From: Pseudomonadota bacterium
GTDB lineage: Bacteria; Pseudomonadota; Alphaproteobacteria; Caulobacterales; Caulobacteraceae
Assembly (NCBI GenBank): GCA_023456105.1
Contig: JAEYAO010000047.1
Coordinates: 1 to 42,296, forward strand
Direction: 5' to 3'
DNA length: 42,296 bases
Below are positions 23,781-32,979 of this stretch, in pieces. Position 1 is the first letter of the stretch. Each line of letters opens with the position of its first letter. The notes beneath the pieces were generated by a model. The model was given only the letters and a program-made list of their open reading frames with translations, made no database searches and had not been told where the DNA came from. A program made the position numbers and the translations under genes.

Positions 23781-26621
23781 TTATTGGGCTCCGGCCTGAC
23801 GCACCTCGACCGGCAGGCCCAGGGCGTCCAGCTGCGGCTTGACCACGGAGGCGTCGCCCACCACGACCCAGACGAACTGATCGGGTTTGATGACCTCGCG
23901 GGCGGCGGCATCCATCTCGGCCGCCGTCAGCGCGCGGGTGCGGCTGGCCAGCGTGGCCTGATAGTCGTCGGGACGGCGATAGAGGGCGTTCGAGCGTAGC
24001 GCCCCCAGGATCTGCCCGGCCGTCTCATAGCTGCCGGCCAGCGAACGGGTGTTGCCGTTCAGCGTCCGCTCCAGCTCCTGAGGCGTCACGCCGTCGGTCT
24101 GCAGGAAGCGGTCGTACTGGGCGATCAGGGCGGCGATCGATTCACCCGTGCGGTTCGCTTGCACCGGCGCATTGACGATGTAGGGCACGCGGTGCTCCAG
24201 CGCGTTCACCCCGCCGCGCACGCCGTAGGACCAGCCCTTGGTCTCGCGCAGGTCCGAGTTGATCCGCGACAGGAAGTCCGAACCCAGCGTCACATTGGCC
24301 GCGTTCAGCGCCAGCAGATCGTCGGTGCCCGAAACAGGCAGCACCGCCCCGCCGTAGATCAGCGACTGCGGCGACTGAGGCCGGTCGATCAGGACGATGC
24401 GGTTGGTCGAGGCCGGGATCGTCGCGGCGAAGCTCTTGGTTCCCTTGGGCGTTGACGGCGCGCGCCAGTCGCCGAAGGCGGTCTCGAGCTGCGGCGTGAT
24501 GGCGCTCAGCGGCTGGTCGGACACCACAAAGATGGTGGCGTTGTCCGGCCGCACCCAGGCGTCGTGCTCGGCCACCAGATCGGCGCGGGTCAGGGCCTTC
24601 AGGGTGGCGTCGTCGCCCGATCCTGTGAACGAGCGGCCATAGGGGCTGTCGGCGCCGTACAGCAGCGGCGGCAGGGCGCGGGCGGCGATAGCGCCGGGAT
24701 TGGTCCGCTCGCTGGCCAAGGCCGACAGGCGGGCGGCGCGGATGCGCTCGACCTCCGACGGCGCGAACGCCGGGTTGCGCACCACGTCCGACAGCAGCGC
24801 GAGCGCCGGCGTCAGATTGGCGGACAGGGTCGACAGCTCGGCGCTGGTGCGGTCCATCGAGGCGCTGACGCTGACGGAGGCGCCCAGGCGCTCCTCCTCC
24901 TCGGCCAGCTGGTTGGCGTCACGCGTGGTGGTGCCCTCGTCCAGCAGGTCCAGCATCATGGCGTGGGCGCCGAGACGGTCGGCCCGGTCGGCGGCGTAGC
25001 CGGCGTCGAACTCCACCGCCATGCGCGTCACCGGCACGGTGTCCACCTGGGCGTAGACCACCTGAACGCCGTTCGACAGGGTTGTGCGCTCGACCGCCGG
25101 GAACTTCAGGTCCGGCACCTCACCGATGGTCGGCATGGGGTCGCGAGCCACGCGCTGGATCTCGGCGGCCGGGACCGGGGTCGCGCCGGACGGAGCCGCG
25201 GCGGCCTCGACATAGGCCTCGCGCTCGCCCGGGGCGATGGTCATGTCGAACACCGGGCGGGTCAGCCAGCGCTGCATGGCGTCGCGGACCTGCGCCGGGG
25301 TCACTGACGCATACTGGGCCAGCTCCTTCTTGTAGTGCTCGGGGTCGCCGGCATACAGCTGCCCTTCGGCCAGAACGTTGGCCTTGCCGTTGACCTGCTC
25401 CAGGCTTTGGATGCGGCCGGAGACGTAGCGGGTGGCGACGCGGGCGACCTCTTCCTCGGTCGGGCCGTTCTTGATGAAGTCGGCGACCAGGGTGTCCAGG
25501 CGGCGGCCGACGGCGGCGGCGTCCTCGCCCGGCTTCACATCGACCGAGATGTCGAAGATGCCGACGCGGTGGAACTCCGACAGGGAGGACGACACGCTCA
25601 CGGCGCTCTGCTCGTCACGCACCAGGGTGTTGTCCAGCCGCGAGGAGGCCAGCCCGCCCAGGACGGCGGCGCCGACCGACAGGGGCACGGCGTCGTCGCT
25701 GAGCATGCCGGGAACCGCCCAGCTGCGCGTCAGCCGGGTGTTGGCGACGCGGTCGTGCATGGTTTTGACGATGGGCGCCGACAGGGTCGGGACGTCGGCC
25801 TGCGCCGGCGTGTTCACCGGGCCGCGCGGGATGGCGCCGAAGTATTTCTGCATCAGCGGACGGGCGGTCGCCTCGTCGATGTCGCCGGACAGCACCACGA
25901 TGGCGTTGTTCGGGCCGTAGTTGTCACGGAACCAGTTCCGCACCGTCTCCAGGCTGGCGGCGTCCAGATCGGCCATCGAGCCGATGGTGGAGTGGCGGTA
26001 TGGGTGGCCTTCGGGGAACAGCGCCTCGAGCTGGGCGTACTCGAACAGGCCGTAGGGCTGGTTGTCGCCCTGGCGCTTTTCGTTCTGCACCACGCCGCGC
26101 TGCAGATCGAGCACCTCCTGCCCGACCTCGCCGAGCAGATAGCCCATGCGGTCGCTTTCCAGGAACAGCGCCTGCTCCAGCGCCGGGGTCGGCACGGTCT
26201 GGAAGTAGTTGGTGCGGTCGAACCAAGTGGTGCCGTTCAGGTTGGACGGGCCCAGGTTGCGCATGCGGCCGAGGTAGGAGCCCGGCGCATTCTCCGATCC
26301 GCCGAACATGAGATGCTCGAACAGGTGGGCGAAGCCGGTGGAGCCGGCGGGCTCGTCCTTGGAGCCGACATTGTACCAGACCGACACCGCGACCACCGGG
26401 GCCTTGCGGTCCTCGTGCACGATCACGGTCAGGCCGTTGTCCAAGGTGAACTTGGAGTAGGGGATGTCCACCTGGCCGACCAGCGCCGAGATCGGAGCGG
26501 CGGCCTGCGCCGGCGCGGCGGGGCTGGAGGCCTGGACGGGCGCGGCCGGGCTGAAGGCCCAGACTGGCGTGGTGGGGGCCAGCAGGGCGGCCAGGGCGAC
26601 AAGGGGCGCGACGCGACGCAT
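23781..26621 (-). CDS. M16-family zinc metallopeptidase, two-repeat, exported
   Basis: A 946-residue periplasmic peptidase of the insulinase/pitrilysin family. The inverted zinc motif HLFEH is at His 99-His 103 (GFAHLFEHLMFGGSENAPG), and a downstream conserved Glu lies in the NYFQTVP-ALFLESDRM region. The second half (from about residue 500) repeats the fold without the zinc motif, as in pitrilysin-like fused forms. I start at the ATG at 26621, with GGAGGA upstream, giving the signal peptide MRRVAPLVALAALLAPTTPVWA. An earlier in-frame start gives an unlikely N-terminus. An Ala/Pro-rich linker follows the signal peptide. It likely degrades peptides in the periplasm. Confidence 0.93.
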   Translation of the reverse strand: MRRVAPLVALAALLAPTTPVWAFSPAAPVQASSPAAPAQAAAPISALVGQVDIPYSKFTLDNGLTVIVHEDRKAPVVAVSVWYNVGSKDEPAGSTGFAHLFEHLMFGGSENAPGSYLGRMRNLGPSNLNGTTWFDRTNYFQTVPTPALEQALFLESDRMGYLLGEVGQEVLDLQRGVVQNEKRQGDNQPYGLFEYAQLEALFPEGHPYRHSTIGSMADLDAASLETVRNWFRDNYGPNNAIVVLSGDIDEATARPLMQKYFGAIPRGPVNTPAQADVPTLSAPIVKTMHDRVANTRLTRSWAVPGMLSDDAVPLSVGAAVLGGLASSRLDNTLVRDEQSAVSVSSSLSEFHRVGIFDISVDVKPGEDAAAVGRRLDTLVADFIKNGPTEEEVARVATRYVSGRIQSLEQVNGKANVLAEGQLYAGDPEHYKKELAQYASVTPAQVRDAMQRWLTRPVFDMTIAPGEREAYVEAAAAPSGATPVPAAEIQRVARDPMPTIGEVPDLKFPAVERTTLSNGVQVVYAQVDTVPVTRMAVEFDAGYAADRADRLGAHAMMLDLLDEGTTTRDANQLAEEEERLGASVSVSASMDRTSAELSTLSANLTPALALLSDVVRNPAFAPSEVERIRAARLSALASERTNPGAIAARALPPLLYGADSPYGRSFTGSGDDATLKALTRADLVAEHDAWVRPDNATIFVVSDQPLSAITPQLETAFGDWRAPSTPKGTKSFAATIPASTNRIVLIDRPQSPQSLIYGGAVLPVSGTDDLLALNAANVTLGSDFLSRINSDLRETKGWSYGVRGGVNALEHRVPYIVNAPVQANRTGESIAALIAQYDRFLQTDGVTPQELERTLNGNTRSLAGSYETAGQILGALRSNALYRRPDDYQATLASRTRALTAAEMDAAAREVIKPDQFVWVVVGDASVVKPQLDALGLPVEVRQAGAQ

Positions 26622-26857
26622 GGGGCGGGTTCCTCCGGAAAACGTTGGAGCGAACCTTAACCGGGCGACACACGCGCGCAACGCCGTCGCCACAAACATG
26701 ACCAAAGCTTCATGTTCCACGATGTCGCAGCCGCTAAGAGCCTCCGGCGCATCCGCCCGCGTCACTCTCCCTAATCAAGTCCCTGGTCGAGCCCGACGGT
26801 GACCAGCGCCCCTCCCGCGCTCAAGCCGCGAGCGACCGCGTCGCGAGCATAGCGCCC

Positions 26858-28261
26858 CTAAATGTGGATGGCGTGTCCGAGCGCGCGCAGGCTGGCCTCA
26901 TGGAAGGCTTCGCCCAGCGTCGGGTGGACGTGGATGGTTCCGGCCACGTCCTCCAGCACCGCGCCCATCTCCAGCATCTGGGCGAAGCTGTTGGACAGTT
27001 CGGACACATGCTGGCCCACGGCCTGGACGCCCAGCAGGCGATGATCGGCCCTGGAGGCGATGACCCGCACGAAACCGCCGTCCTCGCCCGCCTCGATCGC
27101 CAGCGCCCGGCCGATGGCGGCGAAGGGGAACACCGCCGTGATCACGTCGTCGCGCCCTTCTACGTCCTGCGGCAGGAGTCCGGCGGCGGCGATCTCGGGC
27201 TCGGTGAAGCAGACCGCGGCCACCGTGGTCGGGTCGAACACCCTGTCGTGTCCCGCGATGATTTCGGCCACCACCTCGCCCTGGGCCGAGCCCTTGTGCG
27301 CCAACATGGGCTCGCCGGTCAGGTCGCCCACGGCCCAGACGTTCTTCATAGAGGTGGCGCAGCGTTGGTCGATCTTCACGAACGGCCCGGCCATGGCCAC
27401 GCCCATGTTTTCGAGCCCCCAGCCCTGGGTGCGCGGACGGCGCCCCACGGTGACCAGCACCTTGTCGGCGGCGATCTGCATCGGCGCGCCGTCCTTGGTG
27501 GTGATCGACAGCTTGCCGTCTCCGAAGCCGCCGGCGCGCGCACCGAGGTGCAGCTCGACGCCGTGGCCGGTCAGCCATTTGGCGACTGGATCCGTCAGGG
27601 CCTTGTCGAACAGCGGCAGGATGCGGTCGGCCATCTCCACGATGGCGACCTCGGCCCCCAGCTTGCGATAGGCGATGCCCAGCTCCAGCCCGATGTAGCC
27701 GCCGCCGACGACGACCAGCTTCTTCGGAACCTCCGACAGGCTCAGCGCCTCGGTGGAGGAGATCACGTCGCCGCCGAACGGCAGGAACGGCAGCTCGACC
27801 GGCTCGGAGCCGGTGGCCAGGATGACGTGCTCGGCGGTGATCACGACGTCGCCGTCGGCGGTCTTCACCGTGCAGGTCTTGGCGTCCGAGAAGGTCGCCC
27901 AGCCGGAGATCACCTTGACCTTGGCCTTCTTCAGCAGGGCGGCGACGCCGTTGTTCAGCTTCTTGACGACGCCGTCCTTCCACTGGACCGTCTGCTTCAG
28001 GTCGATGGCCGGCTTGGCCGCCGTGATCCCCAGCGTCCCGCCGCCCGCCGCCTTGGCCACCGTCTCGAACTTGCCCGCCGCGTGGATGATGGCCTTGGAC
28101 GGAATGCAGCCGACGTTCAGGCACGTCCCGCCGAGGCCGTCCCCACCGTCCACCAGCACGGTGTCGAGCCCCAGCTGCCCGCAACGGATGCCCGCGACAT
28201 AGCCGCCGGTGCCGGCGCCGATGATCAGGACTTTGGTCTTCAGTTGCTGCACAGCCGCCAT
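26858..28261 (-). CDS. lpdA: Dihydrolipoyl dehydrogenase (E3 of branched-chain complex)
   Basis: A 467-residue FAD disulfide oxidoreductase that reoxidises the lipoyl groups of E2. The FAD site is VLIIGAGTGGYVAGIR, the redox disulfide Cys 47/Cys 52 lies in GGTCLNVGCIPSK, the NAD site is LVVVGGGYIGLELGIAYRK, and the C-terminal active-site His-Glu is in HVHPTLGEAFHEAS. The gene begins four bases after the original E2 stop and is the last of four genes, so it is the dedicated bkd E3. With E2 interrupted upstream, its expression may suffer from reduced translational coupling. Confidence 0.96.
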   Translation of the reverse strand: MAAVQQLKTKVLIIGAGTGGYVAGIRCGQLGLDTVLVDGGDGLGGTCLNVGCIPSKAIIHAAGKFETVAKAAGGGTLGITAAKPAIDLKQTVQWKDGVVKKLNNGVAALLKKAKVKVISGWATFSDAKTCTVKTADGDVVITAEHVILATGSEPVELPFLPFGGDVISSTEALSLSEVPKKLVVVGGGYIGLELGIAYRKLGAEVAIVEMADRILPLFDKALTDPVAKWLTGHGVELHLGARAGGFGDGKLSITTKDGAPMQIAADKVLVTVGRRPRTQGWGLENMGVAMAGPFVKIDQRCATSMKNVWAVGDLTGEPMLAHKGSAQGEVVAEIIAGHDRVFDPTTVAAVCFTEPEIAAAGLLPQDVEGRDDVITAVFPFAAIGRALAIEAGEDGGFVRVIASRADHRLLGVQAVGQHVSELSNSFAQMLEMGAVLEDVAGTIHVHPTLGEAFHEASLRALGHAIHI

Positions 28262-29186
28262 CCGATCAGTTCATCCACAGCGTCGCCGGATGCTCCAGCA
28301 AGCCCTTGATCCGCTGCACGAACACCGCGGCGTCGTGGCCGTCGACGATGCGGTGGTCGAAGCTGGAGGAGAGGTTCATCATCTTCCGCACCACCATCTG
28401 ACCGTCTCACACCACGACCCGTTCGGCGATCTTGTTGGGGCCGACGATGGCGACCTCGGGGTGGTTGATGATGGGGGTGTGGACCACGCCGCCGAGCGTG
28501 CCCAGCGAGGTGATGGTGATGGTCGAACCGGACAGCTCCTCGCGCTTGGCCGAGCCGTCCTTGGCCGCGCCCGAGACGCGGGCGATCTCCAGCGCGGTGT
28601 CGTAGGGGTCGCGCGCCTCGGCGTGACGGACCACCGGCACCATCAGGCCGTTCGGCGTCTGGGCGGCGATGCCCAGGTGCACGGCGGCGTGCTGGGTCAG
28701 GACGCCGGCCTCGTCGTCGTAGGTGGCGTTGATCTGCGGCTGGTCGCGCAGGGCCACCACGATGGCGCGCGCCATGAAGGGCAGGACGTTGAGCTTGGGC
28801 TGGTCCTTCGACTTGGTCGCGTTCAGGTGGGCGCGGAGCTCCTCCAGCGCGGTGACGTCGATCTCCTCCACATAGGTGATGTGAGGGATGCGCCGGACGC
28901 TTTCGGCCATCTTTTCCGCGATCTTGCGGCGCAGTCCGATGATGCGGACCTCGGTGGTCCCCTCCGCGCGAGCGTAGGTCGAGCTCCCGCTCGGAGACGG
29001 GGCGGCGGACGCCGCCGCTCCACGCGACAGGAAGCCGTCCAGGTCCTCGTGGGTGATGCGGCCGGCGGCGCCGGTTCCGGGCACGAACACCAGATCGACG
29101 CCCAGGTCGCGCGCCCGATTGCGCACCGCAGGCGAGGCCAGCGGCCGTTCTCCGGCGGTGCGGCCGGTGAGGGCGGGAGCGGACTT

Positions 29187-29232
29187 GCCCCCCTCCCCCG
29201 CTGCGCGGGTACTCCCCCCCATGAGGGGAGAG
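29187..29232. repeat. REP-like palindromic element inside E2 linker
   Basis: A C-rich/G-rich dyad built from CCCCTCCCCCGCTGCGCGGG and CTCCCCCCATGAGGGGAG resembles intergenic palindromic repeats common in Caulobacterales. Here it is in frame in the E2 gene and encodes SSPLMGGSTRAAGEGGK within the flexible linker, like an in-gene palindromic element. No second copy was seen in this window, so its repeat status rests on resemblance. Confidence 0.5.
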
Positions 29233-29435
29233 CTGACGCCCGCCTTGAGGTCGGGGGCGACCAGCGGAACGGGAGCCGGAGCCTGATCCTGAGCTTGGGT
29301 GGGAGGGGCCGCCTGGACCGACGCCGCCGCCACGTTGCCGGCGCCTTTCACCGCAAAGGTGACCAGCGGGCCTCCGACGGGCGAGGCCTTGCCCGCTTCG
29401 CCGTGCAGGGCGACGACGCGGCCGGCGACGGGCGA

Positions 29436-29843
29436 GGTGATCTCCACCGTCGCCTTGTCGGTCATGACGTCCGCCAGGATCTGGTCCTCCTCGACGTTGT
29501 CGCCGACCTGGACGTGCCAGGCCACCAGCTCGGCCTCGGCCGTGCCTTCGCCGACGTCAGGCAGCTTGAAGACGTAGGTTCCGGCGGCGGCTGGGGCGGG
29601 CTCAGGGGCGGCGCTCGACATCGGCGCCGCTGACGGGGCCTCTTGCGCAGGGGGAGGCGCGGACGGGGTGGACACCGCCGGCGCGGCGGGCGCCTCGGCT
29701 TCGGCGTTGCCCGCACCCTCGACCTCGAACTCGACCAGCGGTCCTCGCACGGGGACCATCGCGCCCGGCTCGCCGTGCAGGGCCGTGACCTTGCCGGACA
29801 CGGGGGCGGTGATCTCCACCGTCGCCTTGTCGGTCATGACGTC
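29436..29843 (-). repeat. Perfect 36-bp direct repeat in the two lipoyl domains
   Basis: The 36 bases at 29436-29471 recur exactly at 29808-29843, offset 372 bp (124 codons). They cover the lipoyl-lysine motif DVMTDKATVEIT, and similarity extends well beyond on both sides. The pair marks an internal domain duplication and could recombine to delete one domain without shifting frame. Confidence 0.9.
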
Positions 29844-29958
29844 GGCGACGATCTGGTCCTCGGACACCACGTCGCCGACCTTGACGTGCCATCCCACCAG
29901 CTCAGCCTCGGCCGTACCCTCGCCCACGTCGGGCAGCTTGAAGACGAAACGACCCATC

Positions 29959-31083
29959 TCAGCGTCCTCCGCTCATGACGGATTTCAGGGCGTCGGCCAC
30001 GCGCTGCGGACCGGGGAAATACTCCCACTCAAAGGCGTGCGGGTAGGGCGTGTCCCAGCCCGTCACCCGCGCGATCGGCGCCTCCAGGTGGTAGAAGCAG
30101 CGCTCCTGCACCAGCGCCGACAGCTCGGCGCCGAAGCCGGAGGTGCGCGGCGCCTCGTGCACGATGACGCAGCGGCCCGTCTTCTTCACCGACGCTTCAA
30201 TGGTCTCGATGTCCAACGGCACAAGCGTGCGTAGGTCGATCACGTCGGCGTCGACGCCGGCGTGCTCGGCCCCGGCCAGCGACACCCACACCATGGTGCC
30301 GTAAGCGAGGATGGTGACGTCGCCGCCTTCCTTCATCACCCGCGCCTTGCCGATCGGCTCGAGGTGTTTGGCGGTCGGCACCTGCGCCAGCTCCTGCGCC
30401 TTCCACGGCGAGACCGGCTTCTCGTGCCAGCCATCGAATGGGCCGTTGTAGAGGCGCTTGGGCTCGAAGAAGATCACCGGATCGTCGTCCTCGATCGCCG
30501 AGGTCAACAGGCCCTTGGCGTCCAGCGGATTGGACGGGATCACCACCTTCAGGCCCGAGATGTGGGTGAACAGGCTCTCAGGGCTCTGGCTATGCGTCTG
30601 GCCGCCGAAGATGCCGCCGCCATAGGGACTGCGGATGGTCAGCGGCGAGGTGAACTGCCCGCCTGAGCGATAGCGCATCTTGGCCGCTTCCGACACGATC
30701 TGGTCGTAGGCCGGATAGATGTAGTCGGCGAACTGGATCTCGACCACGGGACGCAGGCCGTAGGCGGCCATGCCGATGGCGGTCCCGACGATGCCGGTCT
30801 CGGAGATCGGCGCATCGAAGCTGCGGGTCAGGCCGTGCTTCTGCTGCAGCTTGTCGGTGACGCGGAACACGCCGCCGAAGTAGCCGGCGTCCTCGCCGAA
30901 GCTGAGGACGGTCGAGTCTTCGGCCATCTTGATGTCCAGGGCCGAGTTCAGCGCCTGGATCATGTTCATAGGCTGGACCGAGGGCGCGTCGCTGGTTGTC
31001 GAGGCGGGCGCGTGGTTTTGATCGGCCATGTCGGGCTCCAGCCCGTCGATGCGATCGGCCTCGGTGAAGGTCTGGTCCGTCAT
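29959..31083 (-). CDS. bkdA2: Branched-chain 2-oxoacid dehydrogenase E1 beta subunit
   Basis: A 374-residue transketolase-like beta subunit. Recognisable blocks are FGEDAGYFGGVFRVTDKL, TRSFDAPISETGIVGTAIG (Glu that activates TPP), EIQFADYIYPAYDQI, RSPYGGGIFGGQTHSQSPE and a transketolase C-domain with CVIVHEAPRTSGFGAE. With E1 alpha it decarboxylates 2-oxoacids from valine, leucine and isoleucine. The ATG at 31083 lies two bases after the alpha-subunit stop. It yields a polar N-terminal extension of about 38 residues before the usual MNMIQALNSALD, so an internal start at 30969 is possible. It ends one base before the E2 start. Confidence 0.95.
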   Translation of the reverse strand: MTDQTFTEADRIDGLEPDMADQNHAPASTTSDAPSVQPMNMIQALNSALDIKMAEDSTVLSFGEDAGYFGGVFRVTDKLQQKHGLTRSFDAPISETGIVGTAIGMAAYGLRPVVEIQFADYIYPAYDQIVSEAAKMRYRSGGQFTSPLTIRSPYGGGIFGGQTHSQSPESLFTHISGLKVVIPSNPLDAKGLLTSAIEDDDPVIFFEPKRLYNGPFDGWHEKPVSPWKAQELAQVPTAKHLEPIGKARVMKEGGDVTILAYGTMVWVSLAGAEHAGVDADVIDLRTLVPLDIETIEASVKKTGRCVIVHEAPRTSGFGAELSALVQERCFYHLEAPIARVTGWDTPYPHAFEWEYFPGPQRVADALKSVMSGGR

Positions 31084-31085
31084 GC

Positions 31086-32321
31086 TCAAACCCCCACTTC
31101 GCGGCGCTGCTCGACCAGGCGCCAGTCCTCGGTCGCATAGACCTCTTCGAACATGGTCTTCACGCTGGGGCGCGACTGGCCGAGCGTGCCGATGGCCTCG
31201 GACTCCTTGGCGGCGGCGCGGACCTGTTCGACCGCGACCTTCAGCGCCTCGGCGTGCCGGTCGTCGTCCCATTCGCTGATCACGGTGAGGTGCCGGCGCA
31301 GCCGCTCCAGCGGATCGCCCAGCGGCCACTTCTCGTGCTCGTCCCCCGGCCGATAGCGGCTGGGGTCGTCGGAGGTCGAGTGGGGCGCGCCGCGATAGGT
31401 GAACAGCTCGATCACCGTCGCGCCCTGGTTGGTGCGCGCGCGCTCCTCGGCCCAGGCGGTGGCGGCCCAGACGGCCAGGAAGTCGTTGCCGTCCACCCGC
31501 AGAGCCGGCAGGCCGTAGCCGATGGCCTTGGAGGCGAAGGTGGTCTCCAGCCCGCCTGCGATGCCCTGGAAGGACGAGATGGCCCACTGGTTGTTGACGA
31601 TGTTCAGGATCACCGGCGCCCGGTAGACGGAGGCGAACGTCAGCGCCGAGTGGAAGTCGCTCTCCGCCGTGGAGCCGTCGCCGATCCAGGTGATGGCGAT
31701 CTTGTCGTCGCCGCGGATGGCGCTGGCCATGGCCCAGCCCACCGCCTGGGGGTACTGGGTGCCCAGGTTGCCCGAGATGGTGAAGAAGCCGAAGTCCTTG
31801 GCCGAATACATGATCGGCAGCTGGCGGCCTTTGATCGGGTCGGCGGCGTTGGAGTAGATCTGGTTCATCATGGTCGCCAGCGGATAGCCGCGCGCGATCA
31901 GAAGCCCCTGCTGGCGATAGGTGGGAAAGCCCATGTCCTCGCGGCTCAGCAGGATGCCCTGCGCCACCGCGATCGCCTCCTCGCCGGTGCACTTCATGTA
32001 GAAGCTGGTCTTGCCCTGGCGGTGGGCGCGGTGCATCCGGTCGTCGAACGCCCGCGTCAGGATCATGGCCTTCAGCCCCCGGCGCAGGGTTTCGGGATCC
32101 AGCTTGGGATCCCAGGGGCCGACGGCCCGCCCCTCGTCGTCCAGCACCCGCACCAGCCGGAAGGCGTGATCGCGCATGTCATAGGGGGCGCTGGACACCT
32201 CCGGGCGCGCCACCACGCCGGCGGGATCGAGCTTCAGGTGGCTGAAGTCCGGCGCATCGCCGGGACGCCCCGACGGCTCCGGCACGCGCAGCGACAGCGG
32301 TTGGGTGTTCTTGATGGTCAT
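31086..32321 (-). CDS. bkdA1: Branched-chain 2-oxoacid dehydrogenase E1 alpha subunit
   Basis: A 411-residue TPP-binding alpha subunit. The TPP/Mg motif is GDGSTAESDFHSALTFASVY through LNIVNNQWAIS. Substrate-side motifs are FYMKCTGEEAIAVAQG and DMGFPTYRQQGLLIARG, and the phosphorylation-loop-like YRGAPHSTSDDPSRYR is also typical. The N-terminal 80 residues match the bacterial branched-chain type rather than pyruvate dehydrogenase. It is the first gene of the operon E1alpha-E1beta-E2-E3 and is divergent from an Lrp-type regulator across 142 bp. Confidence 0.96.
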   Translation of the reverse strand: MTIKNTQPLSLRVPEPSGRPGDAPDFSHLKLDPAGVVARPEVSSAPYDMRDHAFRLVRVLDDEGRAVGPWDPKLDPETLRRGLKAMILTRAFDDRMHRAHRQGKTSFYMKCTGEEAIAVAQGILLSREDMGFPTYRQQGLLIARGYPLATMMNQIYSNAADPIKGRQLPIMYSAKDFGFFTISGNLGTQYPQAVGWAMASAIRGDDKIAITWIGDGSTAESDFHSALTFASVYRAPVILNIVNNQWAISSFQGIAGGLETTFASKAIGYGLPALRVDGNDFLAVWAATAWAEERARTNQGATVIELFTYRGAPHSTSDDPSRYRPGDEHEKWPLGDPLERLRRHLTVISEWDDDRHAEALKVAVEQVRAAAKESEAIGTLGQSRPSVKTMFEEVYATEDWRLVEQRREVGV

Positions 32322-32411
32322 TAAAGCCCGTCCGGTTGATCCGTACGCGTTTCCTCAAGCGTCGAGATAGCATGGCACGCAAAAGGGCGCTTGCTCAATC
32401 CGACCTTTGAG

Positions 32412-32430
32412 AATACGGATTTGGGGTATT
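32412..32430. promoter_or_regulatory. Dyad in bkd/lrp intergenic region, candidate Lrp operator
   Basis: AATAC and GTATT form an inverted repeat around nine bases (32412-32430) in an AT-rich patch, rare in this window. It lies 33 bp before the regulator start and 90 bp before bkdA1. Lrp/AsnC proteins bind imperfect dyads of about this size with AT-rich centres, and BkdR-type regulators sit divergent to bkd operons. Confidence 0.45.
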
Positions 32431-32463
32431 TTATTTCGCCATAACAATAAAGCGGAGGAAGCG

Positions 32464-32952
32464 TTGGCGGACGAACTCGATCCCATCGACGCCCGGATCC
32501 TGGACATCCTGCAACAGGACGCCGGGCTGTCCGTGGCGGAGGTCGCCGACCGCGTCGGCCTGTCGGCCTCGCCCTGCTGGCGGCGGATCAAGCGGCTGGA
32601 AGACTCCGGCATGATCACCAAGCGGGTGACCCTGCTGAACGCCGCCAAGCTGGGGCTCGACTTCGAGGTCTACGCCATCGTCAAGCTGATGCTGCCGTCG
32701 TCGGAGAACCTGGACGCTTTTGAGGCCGCCGTGTCCGGCTGGCCCGAGGTGGTGCAGTGCGCCACCGTGACCGGGCGCGACGACTATGTGCTGCGGGTCA
32801 TCACCTCCGACATGCACGCCTTTGACCTGTTCCTGCGCGAGAAGCTGCTGGCGCTGGGCATCGTCTCGGACTGCGAGAGCCACATCGTCACGCGCGGCGT
32901 GAAGAACGTGACCGCCCTGCCTCTTGGCATCGTCACTCCGCACGTCGGATAA
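32464..32952 (+). CDS. Lrp/AsnC-family transcriptional regulator (BkdR-like)
   Basis: A 162-residue regulator with an N-terminal winged helix-turn-helix (DPIDARILDILQQDAG, then VAEVADRVGLSASPCWRRIK) and a C-terminal RAM effector domain (AFEAAVSGWPEVVQCATVTG, RDDYVLRV). The start is TTG at 32464, with GGAGGA five bases upstream; the frame opens further up but lacks a ribosome site. Divergent placement next to bkdA1 points to activation of the bkd operon by branched-chain amino acids, as in Pseudomonas BkdR. That role is inferred from position. Confidence 0.92.
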   Translation: MADELDPIDARILDILQQDAGLSVAEVADRVGLSASPCWRRIKRLEDSGMITKRVTLLNAAKLGLDFEVYAIVKLMLPSSENLDAFEAAVSGWPEVVQCATVTGRDDYVLRVITSDMHAFDLFLREKLLALGIVSDCESHIVTRGVKNVTALPLGIVTPHVG

Positions 32953-32979
32953 TCCCGCCCTCTTCTGGGAGGGACCACC

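Larger units (their letters stand above)
28266..29957 (-). pseudogene. bkdB: Branched-chain 2-oxoacid dehydrogenase E2, interrupted by in-frame TGA
   Basis: The lipoyl acyltransferase core of the branched-chain 2-oxoacid dehydrogenase. Two lipoyl domains (Lys 44 and Lys 168, both TDKATVEI) are followed by a Pro/Ala linker, a peripheral-subunit-binding domain (about 276-312), and the catalytic domain from about 335. A TGA at 28407-28409 ends translation after residue 516 (NKIAERVVV). The same frame then continues intact for 46 codons, including MMNLSSSFDHRIVDGHDAA, the acyltransferase active-site motif with the catalytic His, to a normal stop at 28266. A CGA-to-TGA change would explain it. As read, the product lacks the active site and should be inactive. 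The alternatives are a base-call error or stop readthrough. A REP-like palindrome is translated within the linker (residues about 242-258). Confidence 0.88.
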
